A stretch of DNA of 64,000 nt from an uncultured Schlesneria sp. GTDB lineage: Bacteria > Planctomycetota > Planctomycetia > Planctomycetales > Planctomycetaceae. Below the pieces are notes generated by a model. That model did no database searches. It saw nothing but the letters and a program-made list of their open reading frames with translations, and was not told the DNA's origin. The stretch spans positions 1 through 64,000 of the forward strand of contig CAIQIR010000047.1 in NCBI GenBank assembly GCA_903871875.1, given 5' to 3'. A program made the translations under genes and the position numbers. Positions 56,545-64,000 of the stretch are shown in pieces (the first letter of the stretch is position 1; every line of letters begins with the position of its first letter).

Positions 56545-58272
56545 ATGACGACAACCCTACTGGCTTTTGACTCGATTGCACCGATGATCGGGGGTGTCGT
56601 GTTAACTGGCGCCTGCAGTTTTTTCAGCGGCGTCTGGTTGGCTCGAAAAACGCCGGACGATTCTGACGGTCCATTGAGCGAGCGAATCGTCTCGGGATTG
56701 GAAGCCGAGATTCTGCGACTGAATCGCGAGCGTCTGAGCGATCAATTGGCAGATCAGCTCACCGGCGAATTATTCTCTGCTGAGACAATTGGGAACTCGC
56801 TGGCAGCTCTTTTGAGGCAAATCACACCTTCGCCCCAGGATTTCGCCGTCGTTTTGGGAACGGGTCCAAACCCTGTTTGTCCAACGACGGCACCAGGGCT
56901 GTCGAAACGATTCCTCGACCGATGGCAGATCTCGGAAGAGCTGGTTGACCGCCTGAAAACAGAAAATCCGTTGGTGATTCAACAGGCAAGCGACACCACC
57001 GGTCTGTTTCAGTGCCTGGCCCCTCAAGATCGCAAACGATTCAAACAACTCTATCTGACCGGGTTTGTTCACGGTACGGAACTTCTTGCAGTACTGATCA
57101 CTCCAACGGCCTGGCCTCAAGCATCCGTGTCATCACGGTTCGAAGAGCACTCGCTGACAGAAATCGAACAACGAAAGCTGATGCAGCGAACGGCACGCAA
57201 AATGGGGCTCCGCTGGCATCAATTGCTGACGATCGAACAACAATCGCATGAACTGCGTTCTACGCGAGATATGCTGGAATTACGAGGAATCATCGATTCC
57301 GAAGCCGATGAACCAACTGAAACTCTGGAACAATTCGCAACACGACTGGGCGAAATGGTGCAAGCCGATCGGGTGGCCATCTATTTCGTCGCTCGTCGTG
57401 CCGGCGAGAAGCTGCAGCCGATCGTTCAATGTGGTCGACCGCTGCCCCCCAGTCTGGAATCGGAGTGGCATCGTCAAGAACAATCGTTGGCCCATTTCGC
57501 CATCGAGTCCGAACTCGGTAATCCGATTGACAATGTCGGGCCGAATCAGTTGCAAGTCGAGCTGCTGATCGCATCGTCAGTGACCGTTCCCATCCGTGTG
57601 AACCAACGTGTGCTGGGCGCTCTTTGTCTCACGCGACAGACGCCCAATGATTCGTTGGAAAGCCATCGCAAGTTAATCGAATTCGGAGCCGAAATGCTCT
57701 CGCAAACGCTGCGACGAGTTTTTGAAGAGGCCACGATTCGACGGCAAGCGAGACACGACCACCTGACGGACCTTGTGAATCGCCGATCGTTCGATGCACT
57801 GCTGGAAGCCGAAATGGAACGCGTGCAGCGAGGTGAATCGTCAACTTGTTCGTTGATCCTCGCGGACCTGGACCGATTTAAATCCTATAACGATCGATTC
57901 GGTCATCAGGGCGGTGATCATGTGCTGCGCGAAGCCGCTCGCGTGCTTTCAGAGCAGGTGTCGCGGTTGCGTATGGGAGAAAACAGTATCGTCGCTCGCT
58001 ATGGCGGCGAAGAATTCGCCATCCTATTACCCAACATGGGACTGGCCGGAGCGTTCCGGCTGGCAGAGGGGATTCGTTCGGCCGTCGAAACGAAGAAGAT
58101 TCACGTTCAGCACACGTCGCTGAATCTCACGATCAGCCTGGGAGTAGCCGCCTGCCCGCAACATGCCACTGCGGCGGGAATGCTGATCGCCGTCGCGGAC
58201 AAAGCCCTATACCAGGCCAAATCCAGCGGTCGTAATCGTGTCTGCCAAGCCGAACCGGCGACCCACGAATAA
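56545..58272 (+). CDS. Diguanylate cyclase with membrane helix, GAF and GGDEF domains
   Basis: A 575-residue signalling protein. A membrane helix near residues 12-30 (MIGGVVLTGACSFFSGVWLA) leads into a cytoplasmic region with a GAF-like domain at about 255-390 ('LEQFATRLGEMVQADRVAIY' to VPIRVNQRVLGALCLTRQ), a coiled linker and a C-terminal GGDEF domain. The active-site motif RYGGEEF is at about 486, preceded by 'HDHLTDLVNRRSFDALLEAE' and ADLDRFKSYNDRFGHQGGD. The inhibitory RxxD position reads GENS, so product inhibition is probably absent. It should produce c-di-GMP in response to a ligand at the GAF domain. It ends four bases from a convergent DUF1501 gene. Confidence 0.92.
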   Translation: MTTTLLAFDSIAPMIGGVVLTGACSFFSGVWLARKTPDDSDGPLSERIVSGLEAEILRLNRERLSDQLADQLTGELFSAETIGNSLAALLRQITPSPQDFAVVLGTGPNPVCPTTAPGLSKRFLDRWQISEELVDRLKTENPLVIQQASDTTGLFQCLAPQDRKRFKQLYLTGFVHGTELLAVLITPTAWPQASVSSRFEEHSLTEIEQRKLMQRTARKMGLRWHQLLTIEQQSHELRSTRDMLELRGIIDSEADEPTETLEQFATRLGEMVQADRVAIYFVARRAGEKLQPIVQCGRPLPPSLESEWHRQEQSLAHFAIESELGNPIDNVGPNQLQVELLIASSVTVPIRVNQRVLGALCLTRQTPNDSLESHRKLIEFGAEMLSQTLRRVFEEATIRRQARHDHLTDLVNRRSFDALLEAEMERVQRGESSTCSLILADLDRFKSYNDRFGHQGGDHVLREAARVLSEQVSRLRMGENSIVARYGGEEFAILLPNMGLAGAFRLAEGIRSAVETKKIHVQHTSLNLTISLGVAACPQHATAAGMLIAVADKALYQAKSSGRNRVCQAEPATHE

Positions 58273-58276
58273 CGGG

Positions 58277-59710
58277 CTAGGCCAGAATTTCGCTGACGAT
58301 TTGACCGTGGACGTCGGTCAATCGATAGTCGCGTCCCTGAAAACGATACGTGAGTTGCGTATGGTCGAATCCCAACAGGTGCAACAACGTGGCGTGCAAA
58401 TCGTTCACATGAACTGAGCCGGTCGCCACGTTGAAACCCAGTTCATCCGTCTGACCGTGGGTATATCCGGCTTTCACACCACCTCCGGCCAGCCAGAGGC
58501 TGAAACTGCGATTGTGATGATCGCGACCGTCGTTGCCGCCTTGCACCATTGGTGTTCGTCCGAACTCGCCGCCCCAGATGACGAGTGTATCTTTCAGCAA
58601 CCCGCGTTGCTTGAGATCGTTAATCAGTGCCGCACTGGCTTGATCGGTATCGAGTGCATTTTGCTTCACGCCACCGGTCAAATTCCCATGCTGGTCCCAG
58701 GCCTCGTGGAACAGTTGCACAAAGCGGACTCCGCGTTCGATCAATCGTCGGGCGAGCAGACAGTTCCGGGCGAAGTTGGCATCCTTCGGTGATTTGATGC
58801 CATACATGTCGAGCGTCTCTTTTGTTTCCTGGCCAAGATCCATCAATTCCGGGGCACTCGACTGCAACCGATAGGCCATTTCATAACTTTGAATCCGCGC
58901 CGAAATATCCGGGTCGTGATCCGACTTTAATGCCTGATCATTCAATCGACTGAGCGCATCCAGCGAAGCGCGTTGAGTTTCAGTATCAATCCCGGCCGGG
59001 TTCGACAGATACAAGACGGGATCGCCGGCACTGCGAAACGGAGTGCCGCCGTAAGTCGTCGGCAGGAAACCACAACCATAGTTGCTGGCACCGCCGCTGG
59101 TCCCCTTCGCGCTGGTCAGAACGACAAAACCAGGCAAGTCCTGCGATTCGCTGCCCAAACCGTAGAGCGTCCATGATCCGAAGCTGGGACGTCCAAACTG
59201 TTGCGAACCCGAATTCATCATGATCTGGGCCGGTGCATGGTTCACGGCTTCGGTGTTCATCGTTCGGATCAGACACAGATCATCCACGATCTTAGACGTA
59301 TGCGGCAGAACTTCACTTAATTCCATGCCGCATTGACCATGCTTGGCGAATTTGAATTTCGGGCCTAACAGTGCGGAATTGGGATTGATGAACGCCGCTC
59401 GGTAGCCCTTGAGCAGTTCCGCGGGCGGCAGTTGTCCGTCGCGCTTGGTCAGTTCAGGCTTATTGTCAAACAATTCCAACTGACTCGGTGCGCCAGCCTG
59501 GAAGATGTAGATCACGCGTTTGGCCTTCGCCGGCAGCGGCGGCAGACGTGGGGCCAAGTGATTCTCGGTCGCGGCGGCACGTGCTGGTTTTTCACCGGCC
59601 AGCAGCGAAGTCGCGGCAATCCCCGCCATCCCGATTCCACAATCTCGCAGGAACCAGCGACGAGTCAGCAGTTGCGCCTGGGCTTGCTGCAGTTGTTGCG
59701 TCAAATTCAT
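58277..59710 (-). CDS. DUF1501 exported protein, partner of PSCyt1 gene
   Basis: A 477-residue DUF1501 protein with a twin-arginine signal (TRRWFLRDCGIGMAGIAATS). Family landmarks are VIYIFQAGAPSQLELFDNKP, 'VRFVQLFHEAWDQHGNLTGG', VIWGGEFGRTPMVQGG and the end 'HATLLHLLGFDHTQLTYRFQ'. It lies 75 bases downstream of the PSCyt1/DUF1549/DUF1553 gene, the standard planctomycete pairing; a role in the export or breakdown of complex polymers has been suggested for such pairs but is not shown. The second DUF1501 protein of the window (near 42 kb) belongs to a different branch. Confidence 0.94.
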   Translation of the reverse strand: MNLTQQLQQAQAQLLTRRWFLRDCGIGMAGIAATSLLAGEKPARAAATENHLAPRLPPLPAKAKRVIYIFQAGAPSQLELFDNKPELTKRDGQLPPAELLKGYRAAFINPNSALLGPKFKFAKHGQCGMELSEVLPHTSKIVDDLCLIRTMNTEAVNHAPAQIMMNSGSQQFGRPSFGSWTLYGLGSESQDLPGFVVLTSAKGTSGGASNYGCGFLPTTYGGTPFRSAGDPVLYLSNPAGIDTETQRASLDALSRLNDQALKSDHDPDISARIQSYEMAYRLQSSAPELMDLGQETKETLDMYGIKSPKDANFARNCLLARRLIERGVRFVQLFHEAWDQHGNLTGGVKQNALDTDQASAALINDLKQRGLLKDTLVIWGGEFGRTPMVQGGNDGRDHHNRSFSLWLAGGGVKAGYTHGQTDELGFNVATGSVHVNDLHATLLHLLGFDHTQLTYRFQGRDYRLTDVHGQIVSEILA

Positions 59711-59785
59711 CTGAGGGTCTCACGATTGTGTTTAAGGACAATTTCCAAGGATTGCTGCCCCCGTCGTTGAGGGAAACAATCACTT

Positions 59786-62700
59786 TCATTTCTTTGAGAT
59801 CGTTTCGTCGAGGTTTAGCAGGACACGAGCTGTCAGCGTCCAGGCGGCCGCATCTTGCGGTGTGGTTTCGGGCGGCAATTCGGGCAGCTTCGCAGAATCG
59901 CCGGTGACAATATCACGTGGATTCAGCCAACCGTCGGCCAGACGTTTCCGTCGTGATTGCAACAAATCGAGGACCACCGCGCGTTCTTCAGCTGTCGGTT
60001 GTCGCGACGTACACAATTGGAACGCATAGTCTGCACGCTGCGAATCATCGCGGCCCGCCTCTTTGAGAACCCGCAACGCCAGGGCGCGGGCCGATTCCAC
60101 AAAGATCGCTTCGTTAAGGCCGGTCAACGCAGCCAGCGGCGTGTTCGACCTTACGCGGCGCGCACAAGCAAAATCGGCGTTCGGGGCATCGAAATTTGAC
60201 ATCACGGGGTCAGGCATCGATCGCTTACGGAAACCATATAGCGTACGACGGTATCGTTCAGAGCCCTCAGCTGGCTTCCAATAAGCGGGATACACGTAGT
60301 TGTAGTCGAGTACATTTTGGGGAACGGGTGGAATGATGCTGGGGCCGCCCCGCTTGTGAGTCATCAACCCTGATACGGAGAGGGCGATGTCCCGCACGAC
60401 CTCGGCATCAGCCCGAAAACGCGGTCCCCGTGCCAGCCAGACGTTGCCGGGATCGCGTTCTTGCAAGGCTGGTGAGGCCAGCGACGACTGCTGATAAACG
60501 TCGCTGGAAACGATCGTGCGAATCAATCGTTTTTGACTCCACCCCTGTTCCATGAAATCAACGGCCAACCAATCGAGCAATTCGCGGTGTTCCGGAACGG
60601 CGGTCCGCGTCCCGAAATCCTCGGACGTCTCGACCAGCCCGGTCCCAAAAATCGCTTGCCAGATACGGTTCACGGCGACGCGGGCGGTTAAGGGCGATCG
60701 CGTATCGACCAACCAGCGGGCAAATCCCAACCGATTGCGAGGTGCCTCCGCAGGGAACGGGTGGAACGCGGCGGGCGTGTGAGGTTCGACCACTTGCAGC
60801 GGCTGATCCCAGTTACCTCGATTGAGCAGGTAAGTCTGTCGGAGACGGTTCGGTTCCTGCTCCGCCATGTGCAGAATCGATGTGGCCGCCTGGGGATAGC
60901 TGACCCACAACGCGTCAATTTCATCGTTAATCGGCTTGGCTTCGGACAGGCTTGTCCGCCAGGCGGCGAAGACCACGTCCTGCTGTTCAGCCGGACGCTG
61001 AGCCAGCGGCGTTTGTAACGCCAAAATCGCAGCGTGCGCGACAGGAGGTGCGGCGGGAACAGGCTGTCGGGTGAGACTGAATCGAAGACATCCGAGCATG
61101 TCAGTCATCCGCCAGGCCAGCTTCAGTTGCGTTCCTTCGGGCAATTGCAGCGGTTGTTCGAATTGCACGACCGCCACGGAGGGTTGATTCCGACGACCAA
61201 CGCCGCGGTCAGCCGTCCAGGTGGTTTCCTCGACGCCGTCAATCAAATAGGCAACGGGCCCGCTGGCCTTCTTACTATCGGGCTGTTTCTGTTCTGGTTG
61301 CGAGAAATCACTCGAAGCATTGACCAGCTTGAGCTTTTCCCAATCTTTACCGTCAGGTTTTTTGACGAACGCTTCCAATTCGTTCATTCCCCAGGTTCCC
61401 AGCCGACTGCGACCGGGACCAGTGTGCGGCAAGTCTCGATGGGTCAGTGCTTCCAGCCGCAGGCCGGTTACCCCTTCCAACGCGGGCGAAGAAATCAGGA
61501 AGACGTCGTTGCTGGAATGTCCCTTCATCAGGATCGATTGATCAGCCTCTTGTGTGGGATGATTCAGCCCGCTGATCGTTCCCAGTTCGGTCGCGATCAC
61601 GGGTTCCCACGTCGGCTGCTGCTGGACCAGGTTCGACTCCCAGGCAGATAACTCCTGCTCCCACTGCGGTCGCATCGCCCGCAGCCTCTGTTCGGCATCG
61701 TGCATGCGCGCCCGAAGATCGGCGATCTGCTGCAGTTGCTCGGCGGTAAACACCCAGGATTGGGCTTCGTACGAGGTGTTCAGAAAGGCAAACAGCCCGT
61801 AGTACTCGTGATGCGTCAGCGGATCGAATTTGTGCGTATGACATTGGGCGCACTGCGTGGTCATCCCCAGCACGGCTTTGCCCAGGCAATCGATACGATC
61901 GAACATTTCCACCATCCGGAACTGTTCGGCGACGATGGCGCCTTCCTCGTTGATCATGCTGTTACGCAGGAATCCCGTGGCAATGATCTGCTGCTGTGTA
62001 CTGCCGGGCAGCAGATCTCCGGCCAGTTGCTCGATCAAAAACTGATCGTATGGCAGGTCGCGGTTCAGCGCATCCACCACCCAATCACGCCACATCCACT
62101 GTTCGCGTGGCATGTCCTTTTCATAGCCGTTGGTGTCAGAATAGCGGGCCACATCCAGCCATTGTCGTGCCCATTTTTCTCCAAACCGTTCACTCTTCAA
62201 CAGCATTTCGACCGTCGCCTCGAATCCCTGATGTTCGAATGACGCCAGTTCTTGTGGAGAAGGGGGCAAACCTGTCAGGTCCAGATACAGCCGACGACAC
62301 AGCGCCGACGACGCGGCTTTCGTCGACAATGTCAGGTCTCGGTCTTTCAGCCGAGACACGACAAACGTATCGATCGGATTGCGGACGCCTGATTCGGGGA
62401 GGGGAGCTTTCCGGGGCGTCGAAAATGCCCAATGCGATTCGTACTGGGCTCCGTCTTTGATCCATTGGCGTAAGAGTTCGATTTGTTTTTCTGAGAGCGG
62501 TTTGTTGTGACTGCGGGGTGGCATCACGACATCGGGATCGGTTGACGTGACGCGCCTCATCAGTTCACTCTGATCTGGTTGGCCAGGCACAATCGAGGCC
62601 ATTCCCGATTCCCCACCCTTCACCGCCGCATCACGCAAATCAAGGCGTAAGCCACTTTTCCGGTCGGCGGCATCAACGCCATGACACTGCAAACAATGTT

Positions 62701-62818
62701 CGGCCAGGATTGGCTGAACTTCTCGCTGAAAATCCACTGGAGCCGCAGCCCGGACCGTTTTTGCGGCCAGCAACAGAATGATGAAAAACAACGGCGGCGA
62801 GGATTGGCTCTTAAGCAT
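59786..62818 (-). CDS. PSCyt1/DUF1549/DUF1553 planctomycete cytochrome protein
   Basis: A 1010-residue exported protein with the planctomycete-specific domain series. A signal peptide (PLFFIILLLAAKTVRA) precedes the cytochrome-like PSCyt1 domain with heme motif CLQCH near residue 42 and a methionine-containing VVMPPRSHNKP loop. DUF1549 follows (about 155-350, 'RRLYLDLTGLPPSPQELASF', ending with CAQCHTHKFDP, a second CxxCH), then a less conserved middle, and DUF1553 at about 700-970 ('RLGFARWLVDTRSPLTARVA' with VNRIWQ). It is cotranscribed with the downstream DUF1501 gene. Electron transfer coupled to polymer breakdown has been proposed for the family; no activity is proven. Confidence 0.95.
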   Translation of the reverse strand: MLKSQSSPPLFFIILLLAAKTVRAAAPVDFQREVQPILAEHCLQCHGVDAADRKSGLRLDLRDAAVKGGESGMASIVPGQPDQSELMRRVTSTDPDVVMPPRSHNKPLSEKQIELLRQWIKDGAQYESHWAFSTPRKAPLPESGVRNPIDTFVVSRLKDRDLTLSTKAASSALCRRLYLDLTGLPPSPQELASFEHQGFEATVEMLLKSERFGEKWARQWLDVARYSDTNGYEKDMPREQWMWRDWVVDALNRDLPYDQFLIEQLAGDLLPGSTQQQIIATGFLRNSMINEEGAIVAEQFRMVEMFDRIDCLGKAVLGMTTQCAQCHTHKFDPLTHHEYYGLFAFLNTSYEAQSWVFTAEQLQQIADLRARMHDAEQRLRAMRPQWEQELSAWESNLVQQQPTWEPVIATELGTISGLNHPTQEADQSILMKGHSSNDVFLISSPALEGVTGLRLEALTHRDLPHTGPGRSRLGTWGMNELEAFVKKPDGKDWEKLKLVNASSDFSQPEQKQPDSKKASGPVAYLIDGVEETTWTADRGVGRRNQPSVAVVQFEQPLQLPEGTQLKLAWRMTDMLGCLRFSLTRQPVPAAPPVAHAAILALQTPLAQRPAEQQDVVFAAWRTSLSEAKPINDEIDALWVSYPQAATSILHMAEQEPNRLRQTYLLNRGNWDQPLQVVEPHTPAAFHPFPAEAPRNRLGFARWLVDTRSPLTARVAVNRIWQAIFGTGLVETSEDFGTRTAVPEHRELLDWLAVDFMEQGWSQKRLIRTIVSSDVYQQSSLASPALQERDPGNVWLARGPRFRADAEVVRDIALSVSGLMTHKRGGPSIIPPVPQNVLDYNYVYPAYWKPAEGSERYRRTLYGFRKRSMPDPVMSNFDAPNADFACARRVRSNTPLAALTGLNEAIFVESARALALRVLKEAGRDDSQRADYAFQLCTSRQPTAEERAVVLDLLQSRRKRLADGWLNPRDIVTGDSAKLPELPPETTPQDAAAWTLTARVLLNLDETISKK

Positions 62819-63585
62819 CGAGAACTCTCATCCACAGGCGGGAGCCGATCTGCGGTCGGTCGGCAAGGCAGGGTAGGGTAGGTGTCTGCCAAAAATTCTA
62901 GCATGCCGCAGCCAGGCTTTTCATGTTCGATTCGAGAAAAAGTTGGGTCAACGGTCATCATCATCCCGGGAGATTTGCTGTCTGAGTCGATTTCAAACTT
63001 TCACAGCAACGGCGATGGACGGATGAAAATTCAGTCCAAATCCAGAACCGTCGGCAGCCGCGATTGCGCATTGGTGGCCATTTTTTTGAAGGTGGCCGAT
63101 CCGAATTCGCACGCTCGTCTTACCGAGTTAAACGTCGACGCGATCACAAATTCGGTGCTGATCTGGACTGCGAAGAGAACTGCGAACATCGGGAGGCAAT
63201 GCTACTGCGCTCGACGAGGTGGATAAGCAGATTGGAGACAATTGTGCCGCGCGTTACGCAGGCTCACAACAATCACGTAACACAAGACAAAACAATAAGA
63301 TCGGCAACGCGACCAGCTTCGTTCCCGATTTCGTTCATTGCAGATCCTGCCATCTTCTCACGTCCGCCAACACAACGGCCAATCCTCCCCATTAACAACT
63401 CCATCGCACGGCCGAATTGGTGATTTTTGGCCTCAAATCCACCCGATTGCTACACCTCTTTTCCTAAAACGGCCCACTGACAAAAAACAGCCTTTTCTCT
63501 CAAAGCGACAATTTTCGTCTGTTTTTCAGCATTACCCACGCTGTACATTCTACCCAAGCTATCAACATTGCAAGGGGAGCGGGTC
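62819..63585. other. Divergent spacer, no gene seen
   Basis: About 770 bases between the PSCyt1 gene and the DUF2156 gene. Open frames are short and without recognisable sequence. The second half is more AT rich and probably holds the DUF2156 promoter. Confidence 0.45.
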
Positions 63586-64000
63586 ATGCCGACGAAGCTG
63601 TCTAGTACGTTCATTTCCGAAGAGCGACTGCAAGCAACACGTACCGTTCCGGACGTGAATAAGGGTTTGGAACAACGACGCAAAGAGTTCGTTTTCCAAC
63701 ACGGCGAATACTTCGATTCGTACCTGGCGACAGAACCGGGACGAGAGGAATTCTGGTCTCACAGCGGCGAAGGGCTGATTTCTTATAAACGATGCGGCAA
63801 GTGCATTCTGGTGGGAGGCGGCGTCATCGCCCCTGACGATCACAAAGCCACATTGCTTGCCGAATTCCTTGAGTTTACCAAGGCACGTCGTTACCGAGTC
63901 GCATTCCACAACATCGGCAGCCACGAATTGGTCATGTTTCGGAATTTGGGATTCGAGATCACCAAATGGGGTGAAGAACCAGTCATCGACCTGGGCAATT
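63586..64000 (+). CDS. DUF2156 / MprF C-terminal-like protein (3' partial)
   Basis: The first 138 residues of a protein cut by the right edge. The sequence 'EFWSHSGEGLISYKRCGKCI', then 'RRYRVAFHNIGSHELVMFRN' and LGFEITKWGEEPVIDLG match the GNAT-like domain of phosphatidylglycerol lysyltransferases (DUF2156, the C-terminal part of MprF). There is no N-terminal flippase membrane domain; the catalytic-type domain starts directly, as in stand-alone DUF2156 proteins. Transfer of an aminoacyl group from tRNA to a lipid is the activity of known MprF enzymes; stand-alone members are less clear. ATG 63586 has GGGGAG six bases upstream. Confidence 0.85.
   Translation, partial: MPTKLSSTFISEERLQATRTVPDVNKGLEQRRKEFVFQHGEYFDSYLATEPGREEFWSHSGEGLISYKRCGKCILVGGGVIAPDDHKATLLAEFLEFTKARRYRVAFHNIGSHELVMFRNLGFEITKWGEEPVIDLGN

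Overview
The window looks like a chromosomal segment of a planctomycete. It carries several families that together are typical of that phylum: two DUF1501 proteins, a long PSCyt1/DUF1549/DUF1553 protein with CxxCH motifs, a DUF1559 protein with a prepilin-type N-terminus, an ECF sigma factor fused to carboxypeptidase-regulatory-like domains, an LRR protein and an FG-GAP protein. Coding density is moderate. Several spacers of 0.3-1.1 kb contain no gene I can support. I see no rRNA, tRNA, CRISPR array or intact prophage. The window cuts a gene at each end: an RND efflux pump on the left and a DUF2156/MprF-like protein on the right.

Layout. 0-3.7 kb: heavy-metal RND pump, a Cys/His-rich lipoprotein, a small zinc ribbon. 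4-6.3 kb: a fatty-acid desaturase convergent with a cyclopropane-fatty-acid synthase. 6.8-8.6 kb: a DUF1559 protein and a lipoprotein on the minus strand, separated by a strong terminator. 9.4-12.5 kb: ECF sigma factor, overlapping zinc-type anti-sigma factor and a secreted protein. 13.4-20.3 kb: a complete, tightly overlapped N-type ATPase operon (atpDCQRBEFAG), followed by a phosphoketolase. 23-27.5 kb: a TauE/SafE permease, and divergent from it a membrane-tethered sigma factor fusion plus a small unknown protein. 27.7-36.5 kb: acyl-CoA ligase, CDF metal exporter, EAL-HDOD protein, GGDEF cyclase, CocE-type hydrolase. 36.8-47.1 kb: a carbohydrate-centred stretch with a TPP enzyme, GH63-like glucosidase, ROK sugar kinase, DUF1501, sialidase-like protein and a large esterase-like hydrolase. 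47.2-50.3 kb: a FemAB-like acetyltransferase flanked by gene debris (a frameshifted gene tail, an IS3-family remnant and a group II intron reverse-transcriptase remnant). 50.3-52.4 kb: trpBA. 52.5-62.8 kb: FG-GAP protein, LRR protein, GAF-GGDEF cyclase, and the DUF1501 + PSCyt1 pair. 63.6 kb to the end: start of a DUF2156 protein.

The most coherent system is the N-ATPase operon. It has no separate delta gene. Instead its b subunit is 292 residues long and ends in a delta/OSCP-like segment, its c subunit has two membrane carboxylates, and it carries the accessory membrane subunits AtpQ and AtpR. The phosphoketolase 193 bp downstream yields acetyl phosphate and may link substrate-level energy conservation to this pump; that link is inference. 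Other points of interest are the 839-residue sigma factor fusion with several membrane segments, the lipoprotein with two copies of a WCxxHx6CxxC motif beside the metal pump, and two GGDEF cyclases that both lack the usual inhibitory RxxD site.
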